Shown here in pieces: positions 34,939-49,276 of a stretch of DNA of 64,000 bases. Position 1 is the first letter of the stretch; every line of letters begins with the position of its first letter. A program made the position numbers and the translations under genes. The notes beneath the pieces were generated by a model. That model searched no databases. It was not told the origin of the DNA and saw only the letters and a program-made list of their open reading frames with translations. The stretch is from NCBI GenBank assembly GCA_004026145.2, contig CP034993.1:9800050-9864049 (forward strand), in the 5' to 3' direction. Source of the stretch: Takifugu bimaculatus. Taxonomy: Eukaryota; Chordata; Actinopteri; Tetraodontiformes; Tetraodontidae.

Positions 34939-36924
34939 CAACCCTGAGATAAACTGACAAAACAACCCTGAAATACTCCGATAGCCATTTGGCTTTGTTT
35001 GTACTTAGTCTGAGATGTCCCACGGAAGAGTGAGCTAATATGCTGCGGGAAGTTGTGCAATACCTCGCTATTGATCCGGAGGGCCAAGAATCCCACTAGC
35101 AGATTTTTAAATGTCAGCCCTTAATTTCCTTCACCGTCCTTCAGTGAAAAAGATTTATTCAAAGCAACGCCGCTTCAGAAGATATCAGATCATAGCGTTG
35201 ACAGTCTTTTAAAAAAGGCTTTTGTTTGGGTTTCGGCATCGGCAGCTTTTCGCCACAGTTTTTCTCTCAATCAAGGAAGCAGTAGCTGCGATGGCCGACC
35301 AGTTCAAAGGCAATCTCTGCCTTCCATTGTGAAATGATGTGCAACTGGAATAGCTTCAATTCGGGCTTCGCCTGAGTGGCACCAGTGGCCTCAACACACA
35401 AGAATCACACTCGTGCACAAAAAACAAAAAAAGAAAACACTTAAACCTTTTATTAAGAATGAATATCTGAGAATTCAATCAACAAACCAGCTGTGAAACC
35501 CTGTAGCTAAAGATCATTTCACCCTTTGAAGGAACCTTTTTCAAATCTCCAAGGCACATCCTGCTATAAAAGCACAGATAGTGTGATTGGAATAACTGAG
35601 ATCCACATACGTGGGTTGTGATATGCTTGTGTTCCTGCGTGCACTGTGTCTTTTAGTGCTCATATTGATACAAATCATGCACAAGAATTTCTGTGTTACT
35701 GCCAGAAAGCTCCCTGAAAAATGTCAACTTACATTCTTTAAACCTAAATACATGTTTACGACTGTGAAGCACAGGCTGTTATAATTATAAACATGCAGGT
35801 CTGGACAGAATGAATAGAAGCCGTAAGCATCCTGATCTGCAGCATCTGTACAAATTACAGATCTTTTAGGGATTGTATATATTTATTTCATGAAGTAATC
35901 ATCCCATTTGGTGTTCATTTGTTTGTTTCTTGAAAATCTACCCATTTACCGTCCAGGAGCTGGTTTGAGTCTAAATCGTCTAAATCCTGACCTGGATCCA
36001 AGTGTGGACACATCCTCGGGACATGTTTGGATTAAGTCTTAATAACAAGCGTAATCCTCACACATGTAAAAGGTTTGTTTTTGTTGGGTGGAGGCTATAG
36101 TGACTAGGAGGTGTGCAGACTATGGGCTGTAAGTCCTTCCTGTGCTCCAGCAGCAGCCCTGCCGCTGCCACAGATGCTCACCGAGGGATGAACAGAGCGG
36201 CAGTAACGGCCAACTGCTCCTTCTCTTCCTCTCCATGAGCACATTCGTCTCCTCACCTTGTTGTTCTCACCACTTCTGCTTTAAACATGGAAGAGTTAAT
36301 TTGCACATTCTGCAGGCAGCATCCCTTCCTATTTATCTTTCTTCTTGTTTCCCCCCCTCTCTCCTTCTTTCAGACAGGGCTGTGCTGTCAGGCTCTTTCA
36401 GAGCGCTGGGGTTGTCACGAGTGATGGATGACTATCAACCTTCTGCTGTCTTCCACTACGCTCCTGGGAGATTTACAGGCTCGCTGACTACCAGGCATGA
36501 AAAACCAATCTCTCTTTCTCATTCTTCCCTCCCATCCTCCATCCATACCTCCCTCGTTCCTTCAATCTTGCTTCCAGAATTTCTACATCTCCTCTGTTAC
36601 CCAAAAAACTTCTATAATCGAGAGATGTGTGCAGAACAATATTGAAATTTGTGTGTGGACACGGGGAATAATTGCTCCTCTCGGGGTTATTGTGGAAGTG
36701 TCAGAGGGGATAGCGTCGTCACGGTGATGTGCTGCTCACCTTGACATTTATGTTCCTGATGGTGGTGGCCTCTTTTGACACTGAAGAACAAGTGCTGACA
36801 GTTTGTTCCCTGATATGGAGTCCATTAATATTGCAGCAGTAGTCTTGTATATAAATGTTTGGAAGCTTTAGATTAAAGAAAATATATTTTAGTCTTGGTA
36901 CTATTTGGATTTTACTGAGAATAT

Positions 36925-37285
36925 ACTACTAATACTACTACTACAACAACAACTACTACAACTACTACTTCAACTACTACTACAACTACTACTACTTCAA
37001 CTACTACAACTACTACTTCAACTACTACTACAACTACTACTTCAACTACTACTTCAACTACTACTACAACTACTACTTCAACTACTACTTTAACTACTAC
37101 TACAACTACTACTTCAACTACTACTTCAACTACTACTTCAACTACTACTACAACTACTACTTCAACTACTACTTCAACTACTACTACAACTACTACTACT
37201 ACTACAACTACTACTACAACTACTACAACTACTACTACTATTACAACTACTACTTCAACTACTACTATTACTACTACTAATAATA
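36925..37285. repeat. 12-mer-based ACT/ACA/TTC tandem repeat, copy B
   Basis: 361 bp. The first ~170 bp match copy A, after which the order of ACA and TTC variants differs; the pure ACT run near A 12815-12832 is absent. This is the most diverged segment between A and B. Confidence 0.95.
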
Positions 37286-38371
37286 TAGGCTGGAGACTAT
37301 CTGTTCAGTCCAGTGACAATTTCTTTTTACATTTTGAAATCATCTATGAATTAGAAAATAAAGGGTCTTAAAATTATACTGGCGTTTTGTTCAGCAGCCT
37401 CCGTTGAAAACCCATCTGGGAAAAGCCATATTTGCATTCATTTGCAATTCCAGGATAGGGACCATGCTGACTAGTGAGGCATATGTGCACACAGTGCTGA
37501 CTGTACACTTCCAGAAGGCGCTAAAAGGCATAAATGATATGTAAATGTTATTTAGATTACCATCTAATGGAGTACAATAGAGCGCCATGTCACACTTTAT
37601 CAAATATTTGGATTAGAAAATGGAGCCCCACCCCCTAACCGGGCTGCATAATGAGCATGTGTCTCTGTTGGTGGGTATGACTCCACACGCGCGCAGGTGA
37701 TCTTGACTCCATAATGATCCCTGGCCCTGTCAACAGTAACACTCCAGTTCATTGCTGAAAGATGTAAACACATGAACAATGCTTTCATTGACATTTGGCG
37801 GGCTCATTAAAATCAGATCACACCTCTCGAGGACAGCTTGAACAGAATTGTTGTTTTCCTTGTGCTTAGACATGGCGCGATGCTTAACCTTTGATTAGAT
37901 GGGCTTTGCTTGCTTTGTTGCTATCATGTCCTGAATGACAAGGCGGGGCTGTCACCAGTTTCAGCTAAATGACAGCTACTGGTTTGAGATTAGATGGGAT
38001 TCCATGTGTCTTGAGAAAGCAGGGAAATGTACCATCATGAAAATAACATGGATAGCTTGGAAAAGAAAAATCATGAGCTTACGCAAAGTCAAAGCAGTGT
38101 TGGGTGTGAAGGCTTACAATAGACCAAAAGCTATCTTTATGGCTACGCTCAAGTCAAGTCGGGCGTCAGAGTCAATATGGTATTTTTGTTTTCTTGTGAA
38201 ATCTGCATTAATTAGAAACAGCAACCCTCCCCCGATGAAGCACCTCAAAACTGCCAGAAGCCACAGGGCGAAAAATGAGTCATTTTCAGATGAATAATGG
38301 ATCTGTGTCTGCAGGAAGAGAAGAGGAATCACAGCAGTGTACTGTAAGTCATTGTAAGTGTCCATGTGGAA

Positions 38372-38372
<1 letters not shown>

Positions 38373-38440
<68 letters not shown>
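38373..38440. repeat. (TG)n microsatellite, copy B
   Basis: 68 bp, with the same interruption displaced by length change. The open frame across it is broken differently from copy A, as expected for non-coding DNA. Confidence 0.95.
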
Positions 38441-39053
38441 CAGGAGGAGTCTGAGTGTGTGAGTCTATAAATATGTCCTTGTTGGTCATTTCACTTGACC
38501 AGCATGTCCCAGTGCGCCACCACTGACGCTCCCTCTGTCTTTTCCCCCCATATATTGGTGCCACAGCCACCATGCAGACGTGAGACTGAGCTGGTGTGGG
38601 GACAGGCAGAGCAATAAAATCATAAATAAACAGGAGCGTTTGGGGGGGGGGGGTGTTTTGCCACAGTAACTGCTGCCATTTGACCCCAGGCGGTCTGCGG
38701 AGGGCAAGCATGATAGATCTGCCCTTCTCTGTCCTACAGCTGTTCACACATCAACAGCAGAAGTTCCAATTAAAATGTTCAAGTGGCGGCATCTTTATCG
38801 CTGCTGACACTCCAGAGGCCCATGTGTCACTTCAGGCCTGGATAAGCTGATGAAGGAGACTTGTTGAAGAGTGAGAGGAGGTAGGGAGGTTAATGAGAGT
38901 CCAGTACTGCTGGCAGTCTATATTCTCAGCCTCCTGCGCTCCACACTGTTGCCACGGGCTGTCATTCTGACACACTCTGATATAACACATTCAAGCTAAT
39001 TTGAAGTCTTGCTGAAAACAGAGAACAAAACATGAGGTCAAAAGGGGAAGAAG

Positions 39054-39057
<4 letters not shown>

Positions 39058-39091
<34 letters not shown>

Positions 39092-39114
39092 TGTGTGTGT
39101 TCGTGTGTGTGTGT
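39058..39114. repeat. (GT)n microsatellite, copy B
   Basis: 57 bp with CTG and TCG interruptions, 16 bp longer than in copy A. Confidence 0.94.
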
Positions 39115-42100
39115 TTAGGACCAATTTCACAGCAGCTACATGACTGGGGGAGGATGTATGGTAGGTTGAAGGACACCAAGACTCATCGTTGACAGCTTTG
39201 CTGTTTCAGCAGAAATGATGACAAAGGTCAATGTTGGAAATGTGCTGGTGGGTCCATGAGGGTCCTCACCCCGCAGCCTTGCAAGACCTATATTTAGTTC
39301 GCCCCAGAAGAATATCAATCACTTCCTGCCCTCCACAACTGCCATTTTTACAGTCAGTCAATTTGCCAGATATTTGCTCATGCAGACTTGAGAGCGCACA
39401 CGACTATACGTGCTCATTTCTGCACAGTCAATTCAGACCTGATGATCTATAGATTTCACCGCAGCCTTGACCTTTCACCCAAGAGCACCAACACTTAATT
39501 ACTTTATCTTGTGGGCTTTCTGGGTCAGAGCATGTGTAGTGTCTAAGACATTAGGTGACAGTATTCTTTATTTTTAATCGTGCAAAAAGAAAGAAACCTA
39601 CAGTGGATCATTGTTGAGACAGATCTTCCCACTTCCATGTCTCCTGCGTTCACCAGGAGCACTCCTCAGTAACTCCTCTGATTGGTTTGATGACCTAACT
39701 GATCCTCTTTAGATCAATTTCCCATATAGAAGCTAAATATGATATCTAGAATAACAGTACTGCCCTAATGCATCTCCAAAGCCTAAAACATGTTACATTT
39801 TAGCGCTTCCTCTTATCATGGGGTATTTTTCAGCATTCTTAAACCTCTGGATACGTGCTTCGATAGGTCAAGAGCATTTTCTGGGTGACTCTGTGACTGA
39901 GTGGCTGTAAAAAGGCAATCTCCTCTGCATGTAGCTCATCAACACACACACACAGGTTTACATACAAGCATGAACGTACATGCCTCCTTCCAACTGAGAC
40001 CATTAAAATGGGGCAAAGCATTTTATTACAGTGACTTGCTTTCTGTAAGACACAACTATTTGTTGCATTATGTGTCTGCAAATGATGAAAAAGGATCTAA
40101 ATTGACAAAGCAGCTACGCTACAGATGAGCACAGGCGAGAAAATAAAGAAAGGAAAAGTAATAGGAGAGTGGCTCAGAGTCACAGGATGAACAATGACAT
40201 AAATATCCTAATGGTTTGGGAGGAAACGCTGTGGCCATTTCCACAAGGAATCGCTATCACTCTCATAGAGAGGAGGGAAAAGACAGAACGCTGCCCACAA
40301 TCTATCAGATGCATGATGGATTTAAAATGTGGGGTAACCTCTAAAACATCACACGTAACAAAAAGTGATAGTTTTCCCTCAGTTGACTGATTACAGTCTG
40401 ATAAGCATAGAAAACACCACACCCATCATCGACTGGCAGCAAAACAGATCAATACAGCCCCACCAGCACACACCAGATAAAGTAACACACATCTGAACAA
40501 AAAAGCATGCTTTAATCCAAGAAATGCTACCAATCATACCAACATCAGAAGCAGCCAAGTAAACACGGGAAACTTTAAACTAGTTAACAGAACGAAGAAA
40601 GATTTGATCAGGAATCTTTTTATCGATGCTTGATTAATGCATGACCCTGTTCTTTGTGAGACAAAATTATGCTTCAGTTCTGTCCGCTCAGCCAAGATTT
40701 GTTCAAAAATTCTGATTTATTAAGTGTCTTTGGGCAACAAAAAATGGTAACCTTGGTCAAGTGAAAGATCCTGACAGATCAATCATCTTGAATTTTTCAA
40801 AGACATCAGATAGAATATCTGATAAAAAATTCTGCCTCTGCTGGTGTCATGGGCGAGGATTTAAAAAAATATATATTCCCACTGAGACAATGAGACCATA
40901 CGGGACACTCAGTCAAGCTCTAAATCCCTGTGAATTGGTGCAAGTCACCAATTCCACCTCGAAAGCTTTGGCAGGAATGGGATTCATATGACTGAGGCCA
41001 CTGGCTTCACCCCTGAGCCCCAGGAAGAAAAGGTGGTCTACAAAGACCGGTGGCAAAATGGACCTCGGCTTGATTAAATGGTCACTGAGTCAGAAAGCAG
41101 CACTGATGTGATCTGTGACCTTGTACTGCCCTGGAAAAAAACTTTTTTAAAGAAATGATTAAATGAAAGCACCTTCAAAAGGAGCCTGGAGGGGCCAGAG
41201 AGAAGTGGATGGACTGGTGGGAGGGTACAAGGTCCCCACTTAGCAGGAACACTGAAGGAGGGGAAATGGGTTTGAGTGGAGGTGAAAGTAGGCTCAGACC
41301 CAATAACCACTGGTAAAAAAGTAGAAATCAAGGAGAAAAAGAGAAGAGGGCGAGACAGAGGTTGTAGCCCAGGGACGCAGGACGTGGAGAGGAACAACCT
41401 AAACACCGTCTCCTTAAACCCTTCACTTTCCATCCTTGCCAAACATTTCCGGAGGTTTCATGAGGCCTCTCCTGGGAGCAAACATATCTGAGATTCAATT
41501 AAAGGAAAAGACCTCACACTCTCACGCTCCACTGCAGATGAGTGCTGACTAAACAAAAGGAACGGACGCAAACTCACGCAGATGCAGAGCAGGATGGAAG
41601 CCTGTCAGATCCCTCAGAAGCAAAGATACTCGGAAAAAAAGATTCGATCTGAAAACTAACTTGTAAGATCAACTGTTTCATTTTACCAATTATGAGAAGT
41701 ATGCAAAGGCCTCCGAGGTCAACACGCGGTGGTCACAAAGCAAAGCAATGCTGCATTTACTGCAGCGACGTATGTCACTGTCAGATTGAATATATGCTCC
41801 TGCCTGTGAGGGAGGGTATACACCCGCACCCCTCAAAGCTGCTGCACATAAAGATCACTTCAAAAAGACAAGTAAAATGAAGTCGTTTAAAAAGGGCTAC
41901 TTTTTTATCATGTGAAAACGTGACTCTTTATCATTTGAAACACATCAAGGGTGTTTGTGCAATTCCTCGCACTGCCAGAGGGGGGAGAAGGACGTGTTTC
42001 CGCAGCTTTTCCCCTCCTCTGCCTCTCCCCTTAAACATATGAAATCATTAAATCCTCCTAATGGGGTGTTGGTTACTGCAGTTGCCACTTATTTAAGGCC

Positions 42101-43865
42101 AAGGCTGAGGATTTCAGAGAAATGGACCGTTTCAATCAGAGGTCCTGTAATCACACAGACGTTTTTTACAGCAATCAGCGGGACAGAGGAGGTGGCTGGG
42201 AAAGCAAGGACATTGCCGTCTCTGAAGGAGAGGCACTCAAATCATGCCTCCATAAAGGCCTGATTAAAAGAAATTTAGTGTCACGCAGCCATGACACAAC
42301 AAAACACAGGGAGAAAAAAGAAGAGAAGAGAGCTGAGATGTTAGAATGTTTTGTCTCTGAAGGATTATCCTGACAATTTCTCTGCTCGAACCATAATCCA
42401 TCCATATCAGTCGTCACGTTCAAAGGGGTAAAATTGGAACGTACTTTAAGACGACTAAATGGAGAGTTTGTTAAATGGAAAGCTTTAAGACCAAAGAGAG
42501 GCACGCAGGAGGCAAAGCAAAGTGAGCTTTAAGTGTCTTTGTCTCCCTGACTGAGTGAGCCGTCGCTGCAGAGAATACCTCTGAGGATATTTGAGCTGCT
42601 TTGTTGCAAATTAGGCTTCTGTTCTGAGCCATTTCCCCTCAAAATATCAGAGAAACCTCAAAAGCATCGATGATTATTCCAGGTTGGGAAAAGGGAGACA
42701 GACAAGATTTCCCTGGCAGTTGGAGACAGATGCCATATACTGTATATGTCTGAATCAGAACAGGGTTTTTACAGTAACTACATTAGTGAGAGGTTGAAAG
42801 AGCGGTGGAACTAGAAGAGTTTATGAAATTACACAGCTCCTGCTTCCAGGACCAAATATAAAATATTCTATTTTTACTGTACATATGCTATATCAGGACA
42901 CACCATAAATGATATAAGGAGTCAGCAGCTGAGGAGTCCCACCTTGTTTACGCCAATTGACCGTTCTCAAAAAAATGAGTGTAGGATTTTGACACGGATA
43001 ATTCTGATTGGTGGCTCAGGACTGACACATTAAGAACGGGAGCTACAGCGCAGCAGTCATTATGCGTGGTGACAAATGACTCGCAGTGTTATAGCAGGAA
43101 ATTCCATGGTTGCTTTTGCCAAACTTTAGTATCACTTTAATTATTGTCTCCGTTTTTAAATAATGATCTCAGTAAGTCTGTTTCCCTGTTATCTGGTTAG
43201 GGTTAGGGTTAGTGCTACACTAAGTGCAACCATGTGTGTTCCCCTCTAAACCTCTGAACGGTTATTTTACACATTAGTACAGTGGCTACAATCTCTGTTA
43301 AGACCCTGACAAAGGCGTGAAGCTGGGACAAGCTGCTTCCAGGACGATGACAATGACAGTGAAGGCAGCGTTGTACCACACTGATGAAAGCGGAAGTCCG
43401 GAGGTGGACGATCACATACAAAACATACAGCCTGGCTCCTGAGGAAGCCGAGAGAGTGGCATCAGGGGAGCAGAGGTACGGGAGGATGGAAGGTGACTTT
43501 CATGCGCAGCGGCGGCCTGACACAGGCAGTCCTTGTTAGCAGAAGTCTCATGCTAACAGCGTCCACGTACAACTCCTTTAGAAGCATTTTCTGGCAGTCT
43601 CACTGTCTGTCGGTCTGTCTGGAGCCTGTTCTGGGCCAGCTAGCAGCCAGATATCATTATCTCCTTGACTCAGGGCAGAGTAATCTCTCTGCCTGCTCCT
43701 GCTTTATTGAGTTGGATAAATATAATATGTGACTCACAGCCATTATCTACTACAGAACAGCCCTATTTATCCAGCAGGCAGAAGCCTTTGGTGCATTTAA
43801 ACTGGCCTCCCTCTCTTTGATGGAACTACACTCAAGTGATGGAAGCCTTTGAACAGTCATTCATG

Positions 43866-43907
43866 GGATTCGAACCAGTGGAGAAATCAGCACCACCAAT
43901 TGAATCT
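43866..43907 (-). mobile_element. probable SINE relic (B box), copy B
   Basis: Same B-box and A-box-like strings as copy A with no difference. Confidence 0.3.
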
Positions 43908-45278
43908 TTCATGTATACAAACCGGGTGAAACTGAACATTCAGCCCATGGTTGTTAGTGCCAACCAAAATGCCAGGGAGAAAATTTTTTTTTGACTGATT
44001 CACAGTTTCAACAAAAGCTTTACCTTTCCAACATTAAGATGGATGAAACGTATATCGCTCAGCTGTAGTATGACTGTACGCATCAGTCACTATGCTAGCT
44101 AACATGTCATAGTGGGGAGAAAAAGGCAGAGAGAGGGGTGACAGAAAGGCTACCCTCTCTTGTCTCGGTCTCTCTGAGGGGTTGGCAGGCAGAGAAATAG
44201 ATCACTGGTCCATGACAGTTCAGTATGACCCCACGCTATCACGCAGTATGCTGTCTGTGGAATAAGCTCCTTGATGCAAGTCGTTTCCAGACCATCCACA
44301 GCCCAGCTATTTAACTGCAAACCTCCACTTCTCTGCTGATAGATTCACATACATTTCCTCCGCTGACATCCGTGCACCGTCCTTGACTGCTCTTAATGTT
44401 AATGAGAGGATATTACATTGAGGAGTTATTTCAGAGACTTAATCACAGGACAGTGCAGTGTGCGTGTGAGAGGGGTTCGCCGGCCGTGTGAAGGACTTGC
44501 CCGCCTTCTGCTGAATTTATGTTGAGACGGGCTCCAGTCCAACTGCCTGCCTGTCCCTGAACCAGCATAAGCAGGTCAAGACACGGAATGAATGCAATGA
44601 ATAATTGTTTTAGTTGAAAGATTTAGGGGGATGAGGATGAGACTGAAGGCTTGGGCCTGGCGATATGTTGTTCTCAGCACACATGTGACTGCCATCAGTC
44701 AGTGGGGATTATCACAAAAACCTTCTTCTCTATTTTCTGTAATTCTCATTTGCTTCATTACATGCCTCCTACTGCATTCGTCCCTCTTAGAATCATCCAC
44801 TATCAGCCATTTCTAAATAACACCAATATTAACATTCTTTCAGATAAATACATTCTAGAAAAGAATACTTTGCATGTCTTAATGATAGAACTCAATATAC
44901 CCAGGTAATGAGTGCAAATGTGCATTTCACTAATGAAACTGTGATTGATTTGTATCATCTGGCTAATCTCTGTGTGCAGTTTTGCAAAGTTTAAGCAAGT
45001 CAGTAAAAGTCAAATGAAAGAGAGAATGAGATGAAAGTGGAGAAAAAAAAAAGAAACAGCGTCTCCTTTTCAAATGTCCCCGCTGTCAGTGCAATGCATT
45101 ACAGGGATACAAAGCAAGCCATTACAGCTTAGCATTTGTTGAATCTTCGAGTGGCCAAATAGTGACAGGTCTATTTCTCAACCGTTACTGAGAGAAGCAG
45201 GCAGAGCAGAGGACACCTAATTACCCAGCATTGTGAGGCACAATAAAACTCTTGATAAGGGAAGCAACCCAACACACA

Positions 45279-45341
45279 CTCTCTCTCTCACTCCCTTTCC
45301 TTCAGTGTGTGTGTGCGTGCGTGTGTGTGTGTGTGTGTGTG
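45279..45341. repeat. (CT)n ... (GT)n compound microsatellites, copy B
   Basis: Counterpart with a different CT length and a GTGCGTGCGT interruption. Confidence 0.92.
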
Positions 45342-45571
45342 AGGGCATGTGCATATGGTCAGTTAACATTCCTTTCATACAAGGCACTAAACACTGTGGA
45401 ATTCTTTTGTTTTTCACTTTTAAAACATTGTAAATAATGAGAAAAAGGTGTAGTGTTCACTTCAGTACTACAGATAATTCCTTTCATGTTAACAAATGTA
45501 CTAAATCTTCAGTATGCGTGCTTAGAATGCTCTTCTTTGGTATTTGAAATATCTCTGATGTGGATTCTATT

Positions 45572-45583
45572 GCCCCCTGCTGG
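45572..45583 (-). promoter_or_regulatory. CTCF-type binding motif, copy B
   Basis: Same motif and flanks as in copy A. If the duplication were real, it would place two same-orientation CTCF sites about 24.3 kb apart. Confidence 0.4.
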
Positions 45584-46518
45584 CTCGGCATACATGTGCT
45601 CGTCCATGAGGCGTGGATATTTGCCAAACAAGAACAAACATCAATTATTTTTTCTTTTCTTTTTTTTGCAGAAGTTGTACTATATGTTCCGAAGATAGGC
45701 GGGAGAGGAAGAATGAAAATGAAAAACAAAGTTAAACTGCTAAAACCTTCTGATGAAATAAAATTAAGCCATTTAACCAACCTAATGCATTAGAGTTTAC
45801 AACTGTCCATCTTACTTAAATGTATGGCAAGCTCACAAATAGGTTTAAGTGTCACATACTTTATTATATGAGATAATCAACACCAGTCTAAACCTCAGAT
45901 AAACAGAAGAAGAGAAGAGTTTTATTTATTCTTCTTTCATTATACAGCTGACATCATGTCATGTTATGGCACCACATTATCTTCTTTGTGAAGACCATAA
46001 AATTCATACTTTGACTGAATAAATGACTTGTTTACATCTGGTAACTAGTCTACGTTGCTTTCATGTCTTCCATCATTTAGCTCTGTAATAAAGTAAAGAC
46101 GTATGAGGCCATGGAGACTGCTAAACACAGACTAATAAGACACAGATCAGAAACAAGAACACGTGTCAAGTTCCTCAAAGAACAGTGTAAGGTATCCTCC
46201 CTGGTGTACGATAAAAACCTACTCAGAGTAGACCGGCCTGTATGGGAGCTGTAGGGTTGATGAAACCAGGAACAGATAAATGCCTGCTTGTGCATACACA
46301 TGCAGGACTTACATATACACTCACCCTTAAGCTACTGGAAAACAAATACCTCCTAAAACCAGCTCTTTGTACGTCCTCTGTTCTTCAGAAGGCTGTCTTG
46401 TCCTCTGTCTCCAGGTCCATAAAAACCTTCCTCCTTTCGCACCACAATACTGACTTATTGCCTGCTTTAATAAAGGAACTAGCTGCTGATGTTGACTGAC
46501 AAATGGAGCAACTAGCTA

Positions 46519-46552
46519 TGTGTGCGTGTGTGTGTGTGTATGTGTGTGTGTG
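46519..46552. repeat. (TG)n microsatellite, copy B
   Basis: Counterpart of the copy A tract. Confidence 0.92.
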
Positions 46553-48977
46553 ATATCTATGGGCACAAACAACAAACGCGCGGTAGAGGTTGAGCTGGCC
46601 AGACATCTGCTGTTAGTGGTAGACAGTAAGTGAGTTTGACAGAGCTGAGATTGAACAGGAGGAATTCTTCCAGGTAGGTGAGGAGAGAAGCTTCACCCCG
46701 ATGAAGGTGTGAACAAACACACATAAATGCGGATGATTGCAAAAGTTTCACCCGTCCCCTTCATACAACCACGTTATTACCTCCATTGTGCCCTGCCATT
46801 AAATATTTCAGACATTAATATGAACAAATATTAACGTTGAATGTTAAATCATTTTGAGAGATGTTACATAAATGAAATGACATGTATTGCTCCAGTCAAG
46901 GCAGCTGCTGTGACAACATGCTTGGCTAAGTAACTGAAGCCAAAGGTACACTTTATTCATCAATCAGAAAAGGAAACTGAGACATTAAGAACAGAGACGT
47001 TTATTCCAGCTGGTTTAGAGCTCCCTCAGCTTGTTCTCAACAGATCCCCTGTGAAGCACCTCTGGTGTCTGAGCCCTACCGTGTTACCGGTCAGATGGTT
47101 GCAGTGGGTGTGGTTAATGCGTAAAAGCTTAAATGTTCAAAGATTCCAGAAATATGGAGAGTTGTGAGGAACAGCTGGCCAAGGAGGTGAGGATGTAGGA
47201 AAATGTGTCCCTACCAGTATGAGACAAACGTCCCTCACACACGGATTTTATGAGCTCAATCCCAACTGCAGGCACCTCTGATTCTACTTGCTTGTACAGT
47301 ATATTACGACTGCTTTATATTCACGTTGCTTAACCTGTCTCTTGTCAGGCTATCGGGAAAGATTTTATTTCATTCCTCTTGCAGTTTATGATCTGAAATG
47401 ACAAAAAGGATCTGCTTGCAGGTCTGGCGTGCTTAATATTTCATGCAGTTGAGAGCAGCGAGCGAGCGAGCGTCGGCTGTCTATCCGCTTGTGTGATGTG
47501 TTCCCTGCGTGGCGGCCATCGCTGCTATCTGCTGCGTGCCTGCAGCGACAGTGTGTTCTCTATTTTATCACTCTCATCTAAATGAACCACACTCACAGCT
47601 GGAGAAAGGTGACCTGACTGCTAATCAACCACCGCAGCAATAGTGCAGTGTGAGCACGTGCGTGCGCGTGCGCTCATGTGTATTGTGTGCAGGACCTCAC
47701 ACTCTGAACTGATCTCAGACATCCTTTTGAAAAAGGAAGGAAAATTCTAGCACTCATTCTTCTGCCAGTCCTCTGCTCTTTTTTCCCCTGCCTCACTCGA
47801 GCTGAGTATTAAATTCAGCAACTGAGAAGGTGACCTGTGTGCTCTGCCATAAAGAGCTGGGGAGTGGAGGGGAGCAGGGAGGAGGGGGAAGCTGAAGGGA
47901 GGCTGCTGGATCAGCAGATTCTCAACGTTTAAACACATGCAGGTGTGTGTGTATGTGTGTGTGTGCGCGCCCGCTTTCAGTCTCTCTCACACACGTACCA
48001 CACCCTACTCCTCAGCAGCATCTGGGGAGCCCAAGGGAGCGCGTTCCACTGTGGCCCTCCCCCAACTCCCCTCCCCTCCCTCCACCCCCACGTGTGAGCT
48101 GCACCCTGCAGCAACCGCACAGAAAGACGTCTACTGTGGCCACGTGTGAGCAAACAAAAAATAACAGGCGTTTTAACAGAGAAATGTGCAGAAGCCCTCA
48201 GTCTTTCTCGTCCTCTCTGCACCCTCTCAAATCTCCACCTTCACCCTAAACAGCTCTGTGGGGATTGGCATGCAGGCGGAAAGGAAATAAATATGTTTCT
48301 TGACGACACCACAGTTTTCTGACAGAGCTCTGGCACTGGGCTGAGTGGCCCAGATGGAAGCTGTGGGGATGCTTGTTCTTACAGTCCTTTCACTCAAACT
48401 GGAATTTTACCAGTAATGTTTCCAATACTACAAAGCAATTAAATGCAAAGTCACACATATAATAGTCATTAGGACTAACAACTGTAGCCTGTGTTTAGCC
48501 ACACAACTCTGAGGCATTCATTCTTCATTTCCCTCAATGCTAATTGTTGCCAACTCTGTAATGGATGGGATGGGCCTGGGGCTTAGAACCATTTTTCTCC
48601 TGCATTGCACAGTTAGAAGCTGTAGCGAGGTAAACATGTCTGTTTATACTCTACATCCTCACATGCTCACAGTATATGTTGGAGGCATAAAATTAAAAAC
48701 AAAGGAACGGTGTAGCTTCAGCAATGATAAAAGGAACAAGCTAAACTCTAAAGTCAGGCCCATTTACTGCATCTCGCTGTACAATCACAACTCATTTTCT
48801 CCCAACAAGCCCGTACCATTTGATTAAACATGAAGTACTCATTAAATAATAGGTTGTCTTAAGTGACAATAACTGGGTTAATATGTCAGGTCACTCCCCT
48901 TCACTGCTGATGTTGGTGTATTATAACAAACACATGTAACAAGCATAATTTCTAAATGAAAATTGTAGGTTTGCAGA

Positions 48978-48993
48978 TATATATGCATATATA
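48978..48993. other. 16-bp perfect palindrome, copy B
   Basis: Unchanged counterpart. Confidence 0.7.
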
Positions 48994-49056
48994 GTGATAG
49001 TGGCCCTTTAATAAGACTGCCTCTGCCTTTGTGTCTTTCTCTATTTTGTTTTAATG

Positions 49057-49069
49057 TGACGTATATAAG
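49057..49069 (+). promoter_or_regulatory. CRE-half-site plus TATA-like motif, copy B
   Basis: Identical core to copy A. Confidence 0.25.
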
Positions 49070-49132
49070 CGACCCGGCCTTTAGTGCTGTCTTCATTGGT
49101 GGGACTGTGTGCCAACCAAAACTCTGTCCAGG

Positions 49133-49276
49133 ATGGAAGCAAAAACTAAGAACACACCCATCATCCAGGACGGGCACGGCAGACTAAGTGGGTCTGAACT
49201 GCGAGAAGCTGCTGTGCGGCAGAAAGAGGCATGGAGCCAAGGAAGGAAACTTTTTAATCCAAATACTAACAATTAG
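49133..49276 (+). CDS. speculative 47-codon small reading frame, copy B
   Basis: Base-for-base the same as 24833-24976, including the start context and stop. Confidence 0.12.
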   Translation: MEAKTKNTPIIQDGHGRLSGSELREAAVRQKEAWSQGRKLFNPNTNN

